Position numbers and translations under genes: made by a program. Positions 35,652-49,000 of a stretch of DNA of 64,000 nt are shown here, piece by piece. The notes below the pieces were generated by a model. The model was given only the letters and a program-made list of their open reading frames with translations. It did not search any database and was not told the origin of the DNA. Each line of letters opens with the position of its first letter. The first letter of the stretch is position 1. Origin of the DNA: Pinus tabuliformis (lineage: Eukaryota; Streptophyta; Pinopsida; Pinales; Pinaceae); the NCBI GenBank assembly GCA_031772625.1, contig CM062818.1, forward strand, positions 1,280,226,277 through 1,280,290,276, read 5' to 3'.

Positions 35652-38600
35652 TAGAAGTTTTTGTTATCGGTATTTATGAGAATGTTTGCATTTTTACACA
35701 TGTGACTCTTATTGCATCCAAGTGTAGAGTTGGTGGTGGAACCATACTAGGTTGTTGTTAATACTTGTGCCAAGGAGCTAGCTTACTCATGATTGCTTCT
35801 AATGTGACCATTATCCAATAGTAGAACTACTGTTACTAAGTTTGTGTATGAGATCGGCATATGTTAATGTTGAGATAGCTATTGAATCTAAACTTGATCA
35901 TCATTAAATGTAATGAATGAACATAGTATTCCTCTAACATTATGTGATACCTCTGTTATAAATTGGTATGAGACATTAGTGCATGCAGAATAATTCTGGA
36001 ATAATGCTTCTAATTGCATAGTCTATGGTCGGATTATCTATTGCATATGTATTCAATGAGGCTAGTTTAGCCATTTTGCTTGTTGCATAAGAGTTATATC
36101 ACTAACACTTTTGACCATATATGTAGAACTATGATCCTGATGCATGGCCAGGCTAATTGTAATAGACTTAATATAATGTGTCCATTCATGCTTTTGGGGA
36201 TCAACCAATCAATTTTATGGGTTGAATGCCATGATTAATTCTTTTCCACAATTTGTAAATTGTGCTTAATGATGGATCTAATGTATAGGTTGTATAATGA
36301 ATCTAAAGGTCCCATACTAGATCCGGTAAAGCATATAAGGAGTATGCAGTACTATGGATTCCTTACTTGATGTTGTTCAATTGTTATGAAAGTGACTATG
36401 GTTGCACTTTCATGTAATGATAGATAAAAATATTACCCGTGACGATGTTTAAGTCTTAACTATACATGAAGCAAACTTATAAGAATGAGAGCCTAGTAGC
36501 TAATTCTCAGAGTAAGCTTAGGAGGTATGTTACAAATGGTCTCAGAGCATAGGTTCAAACGCTGCAGCCTATGGAACAATCCACCTCCACACTGAAAGCC
36601 ATGTCATGTAAATGGTAAATTGATTCTCACAACTAATGGAAATTCTATGCTAATATTGTTTAACATAAATGGATTTTGAATTAACAATAGTTATATTTTA
36701 ATGAGGAATGAGAGCTCCTAAATTTCTTAGGATATACAAGCATATAACTAATTGCAGCCCTTCACGCAATGAGGGGAGGGAATGGTTCTGAGTGGAATCA
36801 CTGTCGAGTGCTAGACTTAGTGCTTCCATCAACACGATATAAAAAAGACTATCTAAAACTATTTCGAACCATAGAATTGGACAAGGTCAATAAAATGGAA
36901 GACATGGTATTTTTTTAGAGTGACCTGTGCATGGGCAAGACGAGACGTTTCTTACATGTGGCTCATAATCTATCAAATTGATCCACTTGTCAGACCTCTT
37001 AGTTAATCCCATCATCTTGCAGCAACGAATGCATGTGATAATTGAATTGATATATTTATATTGATGTCAGGCTTAGGTTTTGATGCTAAACGTGGTTAAA
37101 TGAAGAGACGCGTATAAAGGAAAATAAATTTAATTTGTAGTTGTTTAACTGATTATCAATGTAAAGAAACAAAATGTGGGATAAATCGCATTTAAGAGAT
37201 TACGTATTTTTGGCAAATTTGGTTTTAATTTTGGCAATTGTGCTAAAAATTTTCGTTTAATTTCTATTAGGGAAGTTCTGGTTTTTTTACCTTCCCAATT
37301 AGGAATTGATATTTGATAAAGAGTAATATAAAACGATAACTACAAGTTGCCGTATTTATTAACTAGTACAGTTTTAACCTCAATTGGTTTACTATCGAAT
37401 GAGGTGAAGCGTTAAAATTATAATTGATCTAAACGAAAAGCGAGTTCTACATATTCAAACATTGAGGGAGGAAGAACACCTTTATTAGTTCAAAAGGAAA
37501 CAACCAAAATTGTTGTTTAGTTATACTTATGGCGCCTCTATTTAATTACAAGTTGGTTAAATTGAGTGGGGCGAATAGGTATCAACTATTGCCTATTCAA
37601 TCTGGTATGATGGTTATGATCAACAACTCTCTTACTATGCTTGAATTTTTTCTACTAGGTACACTTCCTTGAACAAATTGCTTGTTACTGTAAATTATTT
37701 GGCTGAGACTTGTGCTAATGAGATGGGTGTTTTCGAAAGACTCGTATATAAATATAGAATTGATGATGTGCTATGTTGTTGATCATTGTATATTTCTATG
37801 AGGATTTGTTCATGATTTGTTGAGTTAGAATGATATTGTTGCCTTGATTCGAGAGTGATGATGATTTGAGACATGGATGAGTCTGACATGTAATGTGATT
37901 ATAAGTATTGTTGATGTTTCACTTATTGCTACTATCATATAGACCCTTCAGCAAATAGACTTTGATTATAGGTTGATGATGAGGGTGATGCTCAGGGGGA
38001 GCATATCTGGTATATGGTTACCAGGAGTTTCTCTGGTATGTTGCATGCATAGAACAATGCTAAAGTGGAGAATTAACATGTTTATTAATGTTAATAAGTT
38101 ACTTTTATTGTGTCCCCTCATAGATAAGGAGCTTAAAATTTTTATTATATACTGTGAAAGTTTTCAAAACTTAAGTTGTGGTTGAACGCCCTTATGAGGA
38201 CACAATAACTTTATATCATGATTGAAAAGTCATGCTTGCAAAGATGCATAGAAGATAAGGATAATTAAACAATTGATAATCATGGTAAAACATGGCCATC
38301 CTATTAATGCAATATTAAATCTTGATAACAAGTAATGCATCTATAAGAATAATATGAGTACTTGATCTGCATAAGTACATGTATGAATTGCATGAATGAC
38401 TCATTGTGGGGCTACAATGAGTTGCATGGATATTATTTCCTATGCGAAGGAATCACAATTCTCACAAACTAGATTATAAGGAAACAAAGAAGAAATTTAC
38501 CATGTATGTGGAAGAATATGTGGTGCATTTTACTCTGGTTAGATATCATAGAGGTTAAATATTAAACTATGTTTATCTTAAAAATCATTAAATGAAATTT

Positions 38601-41600
38601 GAAGTGAGTATCCATATATATGAGAAAAGTAGAGTTTAATCCTCACACTTATGTTAAATATTCAAATTTTTGGATAACTAATTTTCAAGGCAGAAGAGAA
38701 TATCCCTGGAAAACTATATTGGAATCAAACAAAATTGATTAATTCAATAAGTCATAGTGATTGGTGGATTTAATGATATGGCCATAATATAATTTTGGAT
38801 ATATTTAAAATTATATTCGGAGATTGCATGATTTCTATACAAGGTCAAAGTTTAATAAAATACAAGCTCATTGAGGTAAATTAGTAATAAGTCATCACAT
38901 TATTCTACCCATATCAAAAATCAAATTATGTTTTGTATGTTTCCTAATTAAGGAAATAACCTAATGAAATTAGGTTATGCTTAAAAGATCCTAAGAAGGG
39001 ATGAGAGATGTGAAAGACAAGTCTTGTATGTAATATGAGACTGAGTACCTTAAAGTTGTCATTTGAATTTAATTTGAATGTGTTGATCAGTGCACATGCA
39101 AGTAATTATGTAATTTACTTTGGATAAGGTTTGCTAATAGATGAATCATTTTAATAAGAAAATGTTCCAATTACACATTAAGTGTGGAAACAAAACCATA
39201 TCAAAATATTATGCATAGTTAATTAAACATGAATAGGTTGGAACCTATCGAATTCTGGTTGAGTAAAGCAATATCATAACTTAGATATGCAAGAGGCATA
39301 AAGTACATATCAATATAAGATAAACTAGGAATGAGATGGTGAAGCATTTGCATAAAATCTACTATATACATGATAAAAAGGACATCATACATTAATAATG
39401 ATAGGATAAGAAGGTTAGTGGAGTGACACGAAAAGTACATTTAGTGTACATACTTAATGGAGATATAGAGGCAAGTCTTGGTGCTTCTTGGTTGATGGTA
39501 TAAAGATAGTGTTAAGCTTAAAATCATTTTCTCAACAGTTCACTCAAATACTAATGGGTGAAACTTAAGGTGTAGAAAAATTTGCAACTTAAGTTGTACC
39601 ATAATGTGCATGTCTATGAAGATATAAACGGGGTTCTGGGGGTAACCACTCACAAACATAAACCTTTCAAATCAGCAAAATGAATTGAGATCTGACAGAT
39701 GTACTTCTTGTGAGAAGTAATAAGACTAAAACGAAATATGTGCTTCTACTCTATATAAAAAAAGTACATATAGTGGGGCTTGTTTGTTTAGACCAATTTT
39801 GAGTGGCCTACTTTTATACACTAGATCCTGAGCATGATGGTTGGAATTAATAAGAAAAAGCTTGATACACCAAAAAGGTTTTGAATAATAACCACCCATG
39901 ATGATTGATTCCAATCTAAGCTGCATATACCGATGCAGCCTAAGCTGCACATACCCACAATATGAAAATACGATTGCATGTCACACTATGTGTGTCCTAG
40001 GAATTTCAAATATTCCTTACTTAGTAAAACCTTCACTTAATCAAGGTTAAGGCTCCTTAATTAAACTCTATCTAGAAATACAACATCTGATGAAAACCCA
40101 CTTTATCAAAGTCTAAGTCTTTAAGCGGAAAAATATTCGCTTCTCTCTTAACCCTTATAAATCAACCTTTCAACTAATTTTATCACCCACGCATGTCAAC
40201 CATACCATGGTCTTCAGACTTTGGTTAAAACCCAAACTTAATGCATAAAACATTAATTCTGCCTATTTCTATTATAATTCCCGTATACTATAAATAACTC
40301 ATAAAACACACTTAAACCTTTACCCTTTCACCTTTCTTCGAATCTTTCCACATATATCGATGCTCTCTTTAGCGCATTTAATCCATGCCATCGATCTCAT
40401 TCCTCGATCTGACAGTTATTGCATCACCTGATCATGAACTAACTCAGACAATATCCATCGTTGATTCACTCCATCCAATCCAATGGCTGTTGCATCAGCT
40501 GATCGCCAACAAGCTTGGCTGATCTTTGTCGTTGATCAATCTCACTTGATCCAATGGTTATCGCACAATCTCATGCAGAATTAAGCATGATCGATATAAG
40601 AATGAAGGCACGTGAGAAAATTGATTTTCTCTTTCCTCCTTGTGCCACGTGTTAGCCAGTAAGGTTAATCATGTAGAATTCTGAAATAACATTTACTACC
40701 TTTAGGTCGTGTGAGAAACTGCTTACCCTTTGTGAGACTGCTTCATCCTTTTCTAGCATGTGGGTTTAATATCCACCATTCGTCTTCTTAGCTTTACTTT
40801 GTGCGACTTAATCTTGAGAATCCATCTCCCTCACTCTCATTATTTGATCTGAATCATCCAACGATTAGGTTTCACTGCTACGTTCTTCCTTTTCTTACTG
40901 TGTAACAGCTCATTTGGCTTTATACATGTGTACTTGCTGCCGCTTGATGATCTTCATTGGTTCTAAACTCGATCTTTGCTCACACCTTTACGCTTCCTTC
41001 ACCTTCACTATAACATTAAATGCTTCCTCTTGTACTGTCTATGTGTAAAGTCGTAATACTCCTCTCTGTACCTCTTCTCTGGTTTTGTACACTTGCAACC
41101 TATGTTACACAGAATTACTCAAGTTCACACACAACTTATAATTCAAATACACATCACACAAACTCAGAATCCAGTTATCTGTATTAAATAAAAAACATTT
41201 ACATAGGAATTTCTTCCTCAGCCTAATCTTCTATATTAGTGGCATTTCTCTTCTCTACCAATAGGCTTACAGTCAAACCTATCTAATCTCATTCTAACTA
41301 ACTGACTCTATGTCATTTTGGCTTACATTTATATAAAAGGTTATGTTTAACCAATTCTGGTTCAAATCGTTAATCTACTGAACTAAATCTTGAATGTCCT
41401 CTAAGTCCGCTTTTAACTCCAATTAATCCCTAAGACTCCTCTCTAGTTCCACAAATCATGACACCACTTTCTAGTGTAAGACTTACAATTGATTTCCAAC
41501 TCTGTCATCATCACTCATCATCACTCATGTTCTCCTATATTTGAGAAAATTTACAAATATCTAATTAATTCCTATTCTAATCACTCAAAACATTAATAAT

Positions 41601-42273
41601 TACATACATAAGAATCCAACTTCCTTGAAAACACAAGACCCCTTAAGTTTGTAAGGACTCTGGACACCACATATCTCCAAAATGGTATGATATTGTCCAC
41701 TTTGGGCCTAAGCCCTCATGGATTTGTTTTTGGGATTTACGTGAAAAGGCCTCATACAAATGGAGATATTTGTCCATCCTTATATACCTATAATCCTCCC
41801 CACTTCTAGTCAATGTGGGACTTTGGTCGTATACCCAAAAATCCTCCCCTTGAACAAAGGACCATCAAGCCTCCCCTCAAATGATCATCGATCTGTCCAC
41901 TCTCTACCAACCAGGATTCTCCGCTCCAATGCATTGGAAGCACACGCCTTACATGGAAGCACCACCTGCCTCGAGAGCTTGCTCTCCCAGGTCAACTCCT
42001 TCTTCACCAAGTTGGGACCAGGACACGTCCATGAAGAATCCGGAGCACACCGCCTGTCTAACCGAGCTCATCCATGGATCCCATCATGATATTATCATGG
42101 GCCACCACCTTGTTTCTGCATTCTGAGGATTCATCCACTTGGCTAACTTCGGGGCATGGCTTTGATACCACTTGTAAGGACTGTGGACACCACATATCTC
42201 CACAATGGTACGATATTGTCCACTTTGGGCCTAAGCCCTCATGGATTTGTTTTTGGGCTTTACCCCAAAAGGC
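35652..42273. repeat. tandem duplication of 6.6 kb, second copy
   Basis: Starts TAGAAGTTTTTGTTATCGGT, matching 29021 on, and runs to AAAAGGC at 42267-42273 inside the second LTR of the TRIM. Only this copy continues into the complete TRIM and the rest of the second LTR element. Confidence 0.92.
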
Positions 42274-42413
42274 CTCATACCAATGGAGATATTTGTCCAT
42301 CCTTATATACCCATGATCCTCCCCATTTCCAGTCAATGTGGGACTTTGGTCGTATACCCAACAAAGTTAACTAGAACATAATGAAATTGCTAAGCTGTAT
42401 GCTCCTGCATCAG
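39906..42413 (-). repeat. left LTR of the second element, carrying the TRIM
   Basis: 39906-41649 plus 42369-42413 matches 45463-47243. The TRIM with its duplicated AAGTT interrupts it. Ends ...GCTCCTGCATCA. Confidence 0.85.
41650..42363 (-). mobile_element. TRIM (terminal-repeat retrotransposon in miniature), complete length
   Basis: 714 bp: LTRs 41650-41839 and 42173-42363 (about 190 bp, TGTAAGGAC...CCCAACA), interior about 333 bp, target duplication AAGTT (41645-41649 and 42364-42368). On the - strand a primer site (TGGTATCAAAGC, complement of 42160-42171) follows the right LTR. A purine tract (GGGGAGGAT) precedes the left LTR. No coding capacity is expected in this class. LTR words such as TATTGTCCACTTTGGGCCTA, AAAAGGCCTCATACCAATGG and CCAATGTGGGACTTTG-like ends are typical of TRIM families widespread in plants. 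LTRs differ by about 7 percent by eye. Confidence 0.9.
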
Positions 42414-45400
42414 ACTCCCAAGGTTAAAGTAATTGCGATCGCATGATCATGTGCTTCTAACCTTTGTCTTCTTGGATCCCATACTTTGTTCTGTAATTTG
42501 TCTTTGGTTGTGCTGTTGTTTTTTAATGTTCTCTAGGTTTCCACACTTTATGTTGCTTTGCTCCACTAGCTATGCTTTCACAGTCTGTTGTTGTCTTTTT
42601 CTTTCCACTACTCCTTGGCCTTCTTACTGTTGTTTTCTTCTGAGGCACCTTCATCATCAATATTATTAATTTTTCAATATCTATGTCCAATTTATCTTTT
42701 GAATGATAATTACTTTTCCATTCTATCCACTCCTCTTCAAACTATTGTTCGTTGTCTTCTCTTTGAAGTTGTTGGATTCTTACGGCTGCCCTTTCATCCT
42801 TACCCTCTTGTTGTTGTCCAAACAACCTCTGTTCAATATTTGTAAATTTACTTTCAAAAAGTAGATAGTTCTCCAATTTCCTTTGTACTTGATTCCCCTC
42901 AAATACATCACTATGTTGTTCATCAATTCTAGCATATTTTCCTTCTTCCTTCATTATTATCTCTTTCTACATCAATTCTTGATTCTCTAGCATTCTTTCC
43001 AACAACATAATATATTTGTTCCATGGATTAAATACTTCCACATAATCTTTCTCTTCCATCTTTACTTGGCTACTCATCTGTGCTAAATTTTCTCCATCAT
43101 CTACAACAAAACCTGCACTCACAAAACAATTATTAAAATAAAAATCATAAGGCTTCAATTCCTTTTCCTTCTCTGGAAACATATTAATATGTTGTTATGA
43201 TTTTTTCTCTTTTATTAGCACATCAGTATGCTGATTTAAATTCTAAAAAGAATTCACGAGACTCTCAGCTAGTCTCTCCTCCACACCATCTGCTTGAATG
43301 ATGTCTTCTTGCTCTTGTTCACTGTAGTGAACTTCTTCATTCTAATTCAGCTCTAATTTTACAACCTGAACACTTACTCTTTGGTTTTCTAGCCTTTTCT
43401 CCAAAATACTTAAGTCATGCCATACATTTGCCATCTCACTTGGGATTTCTCCTAGAAGATTTTTACAATCCTCACTATATTTTTCTTTGTCACAAGTATA
43501 ATTTCTTGGTGACACTACTTCTTCATTCTCGATCGGAATAAAATTATGATCCTCCATATTTGTGATAGTTTTAGATGTATGTCCATCACTCTTCCTTTGG
43601 CCATTTAAGAAAATCAATTTCTCTTTGTCCTTACCAATAAAAAATTCCTTATCATAAGATATCACTTTCTCATCTCTACTAAAGATATTTCCTTCACTAA
43701 GCAAGGAATTTATGAACTCCTTCTGCTATAATAACTCAACTTGATGTTCATTTGAAAGACAGTCCTCATCATACTTTTCTTTGCAACTTTCAGCTTCACT
43801 CAAGATAGTTCCATAGGATGGTTTGTCCTCCGCAATACTTGCATTCACATACAACTTGTGAGTTTTAAAACCACAAGGCCTCATGATCTCACTTGATGAT
43901 TCAGTCACCAAGTCCTCCTTTTGTTCCAAGCCTTCTACATGACCCAAAAATATTTCGATGGTCTTCTCTTCAATCTTCTCAAATCCTTCACTTGGTTGCT
44001 TGATATCCTTCCCTACTTCTTGCTACTTTTGGCAGTCATCATGAGTCAAACTTCCTCTACATTCAGTCCTTGTAATATGCTGAAAAGCAAAACTTGTTCC
44101 CAACAGTGTATGGGAATTTACATGAGACTTATCTATCTCATCTTCTTTCAAAACATAATTTAGATTCTGCATGTCTTCTTCCTATCTTACAACAATATCA
44201 GCAAATTGTCCTTTTTCACATGTTTCACCTGCAAACATACACAAATTATTAGATTTAAAATCATGTAACCTTCTGGTCTCACATGAAGTTTCAGTCTTCA
44301 AGTCTTCTTGATGTCTTGAATTATCACAATAATTCATAAGATCTTCCACAGATATCCATTCTTCACCTTCACCCAAAACTTCACCTTGTTCTACTTCACA
44401 AATGGATATTTCCATTTCTAACTCAACTTCTCTGAGTTATTCCACCAACCACTTTACTTACCTATGTTGTAGCCTTCATTGTAACTCAGACCACCTCACT
44501 GGCTTTTTGCTCAAGACCCAACCTTGTCTTTGGTCTTCCTTTAGTATAATCCTTAGTACATTGAGTTGCTCTGTTAACTCTGGAATCTCCTTGTCACGCT
44601 CCTCTTGACTCATTCTCTTGTCATTTTCCTTGGCATCCTCCTTCTTCACTTTTCATCTGTAGTGGTATTCCTCAGAACCTCTGTTATCTCGGTTATGACG
44701 ATCAATATTCATCTTCTTCTCTATATTCATGAGCTCCTCACTCACTTGCTATGAGCTGCATTAAAGCCTCTATAATAGCAAGTCCTCCCTGTTGCCACTA
44801 CCTCACCAAGCTTTCCTCTATATTTGGTCTTTTGTTAAGCACTTAGTTCTCTATCTCTGGAACCTTTTTGCACACTTCTCTCTGCTCCTTCTAGGCATCA
44901 ACTCATCTACAGCTTTTAAGAACACAAATGCCCTCTTGTATTTCAATCTCAATGAAATACTAGGTTCTGACCACCTCTTCTTTCATTCAGAAATTCTTAC
45001 CAACTTTCTTCATTCTTTATCAATTCTACTCACATTCTCTGTGGAATTTATTTTATGATCCCTCTGTGAGCTGCAACAAAACCTCTGCAGTAACAAGTCT
45101 CCTTCTTGCTACAAATGCCTCACTAAGCTTCTCTCCATTAAGCTCAATCTTCTGGCATCTCTCTGGTTCTTTCCTCTGGAACCATATGAGAACTCCATGC
45201 TCTATGTTGTTGCAATATTCTCACCTTCAAGACCTCTGCATGATCTTTTCCTACCATTCACCTGCACTTTGAATGGATTGTTTTCTATCTCCTTTGCATT
45301 TGCAATTTTGCTACACTTTATCTCTATGTGCCTTCTATTTGTCCAATTTAAAAACTGATCTCCTCTTGCCTGCATACATACCTTTAAAACATAATTGTGT

Positions 45401-45462
45401 TCTATGTTTTCTTGAAGAATTCTTACACAAAGAATTTCCTTATTCTACTTTGATACCAAATT
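42414..45462 (-). pseudogene. interior of the second LTR element: acidic, internally repeated protein remnants of unknown kind
   Basis: Several open frames on the - strand (44415-44182, 43947-43726, 43704-43342, 43182-42967, 42954-42742) encode Glu/Lys/Asp-rich protein with recurring modules. QEDLKTETSCETRRLHDFKS and QKEDLVTESSSEIMRPCGFK align residue by residue. YDFYFNNCFVSAG resembles HDFKSNNLCMFAG, and SCKEKYDEDC resembles CDKEKYSEDC. LEKRLENQ and LLERMLENQ suggest coiled coil. Nearer the right LTR a DNA-level repeat of about 315 bp is visible (GAGCTGCATTAAAGCCTCTA at 44752 and a related copy at 45067). I recognise no gag, protease, reverse transcriptase or integrase. It could be a gag-like protein of its own kind or captured host sequence. 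It is broken, and no function is proposed. Confidence 0.5.
45447..45458 (-). other. primer-binding site of the second LTR element
   Basis: On the - strand TGGTATCAAAG lies a few bases after the LTR and matches the initiator tRNA-Met complement TGGTATCAGAG at 10 of 11 positions. Confidence 0.75.
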
Positions 45463-47243
45463 ATGCGAGCCTAAGCTGCATATACCCCAATTATGCAACC
45501 TAAGCCGCATATACCCACAATATGCCAATATGATTGCATGTCACACTATATGTGTCCCAGGAATTTCAAAGATTCCTTACTTAGTAAAACCTTCACTTAA
45601 TCAAGGTTAAGGCTCCTTAATTAAACTCTATGTGGAAATACAACATCTGATGAAAACCCACTTTATCAAAGTCTAAGTCTTTAAGCGAAAATATATCCGG
45701 TTCTCTCTTAACCCTTATAACTCAACCTTTTGGTTAATTTTATTACCCACGCATGTCAATCATACCATGGTCTTCAGACTTTGGTTAAAACCCAAACTTA
45801 ACCCATAAAACATTAATTCCGCCTATTTCTATTATAATTCCCGTATCATATAAATATCTCATAAAACACAACTAAACCTTTACCGTTCTGCCTTTCTTTA
45901 AATCTTTGCACATATATCGATGCTCTCTTTAGCGTGTTTAATCCCTGTCGTCGATCTCATTCCTCAATCTGAAGATTATCGTGTCACTTGATCATCAACT
46001 AACCTAGACAATCTCCACTGTTGATCTCCTCCATCTAATCCAACGGTTGTTGCGTCACTCGATTGCCAGAAAGCTCAGTTGATCTTCACCATTGATCAAT
46101 CTCACTTGATCCAATGGCTATTGCACAATCATGCGCAAAATTAAGAACAACCGATATCAGAATGAAGGCATGCAAGAAAAGTTATTTTCTCTTTCCTCCA
46201 TGTGCTACATGTCAGCCACTAAAGTTAACCGCGTAGAATTATAAAAGACCATTTACTACCTTTAGGTCGCATGAGAAATTGCTTACCCTTTGTGAGAACG
46301 CTTCATCCTTTTCTAGCACGTGGTATTAATCTCCACCATTTGTCTTCTTAAATTTATTTTGCATGACTTAATCTTGAGCATCTATCTCCCTCGCTTTCAT
46401 TCATTGATTTGATTGATCCAACGATTGTGCTTTGCTGCTACGTTCTTCTGTTTCTTACTGTGTAATAGCTCATTCGGCTTTCTGCCTGTGTATTTTCTCC
46501 CTCTTGATGATATTCATTGGTTCTTAACTTGATCTCCACTCGCTCCTTTATGCTTCCTTCACTTGCACTCTAACATTAAAGGCTTCCTCCTATACTATCC
46601 ATGTGTAAATCCGTAACACTCCTCTCTGCACCTCTTCTCTCGTTTTGTACACCTGCAACCTGTGTTATGCAGAATTACTCAAGTTTACAAATAATGTATA
46701 ATTCAAATACACATCACAGAAACTCAGAATTCAGTTATCTGTATTAAATAACAAAAATTTACACAAGAATTTCTTCCTCGGGCTGATCTTCTATATCAGT
46801 GGCTTTTCTCTTCTCTGCCCGTTGGCTTACAGTCAAACCTATCTAATCTCACTATAACTAACTAACTCTATGTCTTTTTGGCTTACATTTATACAAAAGG
46901 TTCTGTTTAACCAACTTTGCTTTAGATCCTTAATCTGCTGAACTAAATCCTAAATATCCTCTAAGTCTACTTTTAACTCCAGCTAATCCCTAAGAATCCT
47001 CTCTAGTTCCATGAATCATGAGACCACATTCTAGTCTAAGACTTACAATTGATTTCCAACTCTCTCATCATCACTCATGTTCTCCTGTATTCGAGAGAAT
47101 TTACAAATATCTAATTAATTCCTAGTCTAATCACTCAAAACATTAATAATTACGTACATAGGAATCCAACTTCCTTGAAAACACAAAACCCCTTAAGTTA
47201 ACTAGAACATAATGAAATTGTTGGTTTGTACGCTTCTGCATCA
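45463..47243 (-). repeat. right LTR of the second element
   Basis: Shares long runs with the left LTR, such as AACCTTCACTTAATCAAGGT and AAAACCCACTTTATCAAAGT, and ends ...GCTTCTGCATCA followed by the target duplication ATGAT. Confidence 0.85.
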
Positions 47244-47248
47244 ATGAT

Positions 47249-49000
47249 CTAAAGAAATCATGCTAATAGTAAAGTAACGAATGCATCAAGTAAGATAAGG
47301 GGAAGGATAACAAGCTATGCAGCATATCACTTCATCATATTGGTGGCTAAATGATACTGGTAATCGAAATTGTGTATCACTAATTCCTAGCAAGCAATAT
47401 TGGGAGGTTTCGTGAGATATTGCATTGATAATGTGCCTGGGTTGGATAAGACAACCTAAGAATTGTTACATAAACCATGCGCAAATGCATATTAATAAAA
47501 CTGATAACTAATCTCTTTGTTTTAAGGGTGATTTAATGTTACGAGGGGTTAACATGTAAATACCCTAGGGTCACACCCTCGCATAAAAATTTAAAGGGTG
47601 TGAAGTTGCGAATATTGTAGCTTTCATTTATGACTCATATATGGGAGGTGTATGCATGTGCATATTGTTTATTCAATAATCGCTAACAAGGTGTTGGAAG
47701 AAGTGCAAATGGAGCAATAGTAAATCATATAGCATGAGTTGTTTAAGTATGGAATATTCATTAAGTACTAACCAAATTTGTTCTTGGTTAAAGACAAACT
47801 AAGATGGTTATTAGACTTCAAAAATATATGATAGACTGAGTATCATGGCTAATATTCTGCTTTATAATTAAGAGGAAGGTATATTCCATTATTGTTGAAA
47901 ACCTTGTACGGGTGACAGATTTAATCCCAAAACTAAAAGTTATGGGTATGATAAAATTGTAGTAATCATGAGCACTTTTATGATACCATTTTGTTGATAT
48001 TGTGTTGCAACCACATGAAATAGGAAAATGATTTTCTAAATAAAAGCACTTGAAAACTATGACATTAAACTTTTCACGGGTTGCAGAAATGGAACGGGTC
48101 CATGAAATTCCTTATTCCGCTAGCAATAAATTGAGCACAGTTTGTTCCACTTACCTAAAGGTAATATAAATAAATAAAGGAATTTTGGCATTGTACTAAC
48201 ATGGTTAGAAACATGTGGATGAAGAATATGTCATGCAGGTGATGCTATGGACATTGGTATGATGTAACAATAGTACAGATGGTATTATATACAACGATAT
48301 ATATGATACCAGTATGAATACATGTATTGCATAATAATAATAGATGACATGTATATTTGTGTGTGTGTAATACACACTTTGTGTAGGTATGCATGAAGAC
48401 ACTAGGTGGTTGTCTGGCATGGAAACCAACCTAGAGGTTGCACAGAAGAAGAAAACTAAGAAGTGATTCAAGGACAAGTAACAAAGGTTTATTCGTAGTT
48501 TGGCATACATGTGATTATGATTCTAGTGAGTACATATGGTTATTATGGTTATGTGTGAGCTAACCTATTATTATATTTTGTACATATTGGTTTGGAAAAT
48601 GTACTAGTGACTTGTTGTATGCAGAGAAACTGCAGGAAGAAAGTGTTCAACAAGAACATAATTCTTGGAAGAATTCAGGAGAAGAACATACATTTATTCA
48701 ACTAAAATAAATGATGGGAAATATAATTCATAGCTACTCAAATAGTAATATTGTATATCAAATTATGATATTAACCATGGTAAACATAGTTAAGTTTCCA
48801 CCTCTAAAAATTATCACAAAATTGATTGAAACCAATGTTACAGGTAGCAATGGGAGGAGATGTGTTGGGAGAACTCCTTGGTAACCGATATATTCTATCG
48901 GAAGATCGACATCATATGACTGGGCCCAAAGAGCCTGTGAATTCAGAGACAAGTACCTGTGAACAAGGATGTGGTAATACATTGAGGATGGTGTAAATTT
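47249..49000 (+). other. interior of the outer LTR element, right part; no gene recognised
   Basis: Resumes the outer element after the second LTR element. The stretch near 48085-48150 gives a weak reminder of the reverse transcriptase end of Copia-type elements (MERVHEIPYSAS), too short to classify it. An opposing open frame at 48205-48510 has no known motif. Confidence 0.5.

Larger units (their letters stand above)
39906..47243 (-). mobile_element. second LTR retrotransposon, non-autonomous type, fossil with TRIM inside
   Basis: LTRs at 39906-42413 (about 1.79 kb without the TRIM) and 45463-47243 (1.78 kb) are flanked by ATGAT on both sides (39901-39905 and 47244-47248). LTR ends read TGAT...ATCA. 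On the - strand a primer site (TGGTATCAAAG, complement of 45448-45458) follows the right LTR and a purine-rich tract (CCTTGGGAGTC) precedes the left LTR, so the element runs on the - strand. The interior of about 3 kb has protein-coding character but no gag or pol domain I recognise, so it would have depended on another element for replication. It is broken at several points. LTR divergence by eye is about 7-9 percent, younger than the host element and the Ty3-type insertion. Confidence 0.87.

Noticed and set aside
39219-39440. Open frames repeated at 32589-32810 and 39219-39440, and at 33096-33296 and 39726-39950, as conserved genes
   Set aside because: Their near-identity comes from the recent 6.6-kb tandem duplication, not from selection.
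41650-42363. Cassandra-type TRIM with a 5S rRNA-derived LTR
   Set aside because: I could not make out 5S rRNA promoter boxes in the LTR, so only the general TRIM call is kept.
44402-45503. Ser/Leu/Cys-rich + strand open frames as secreted proteins
   Set aside because: They are antisense to the repeated acidic coding remnants of the second LTR element, which runs on the - strand.
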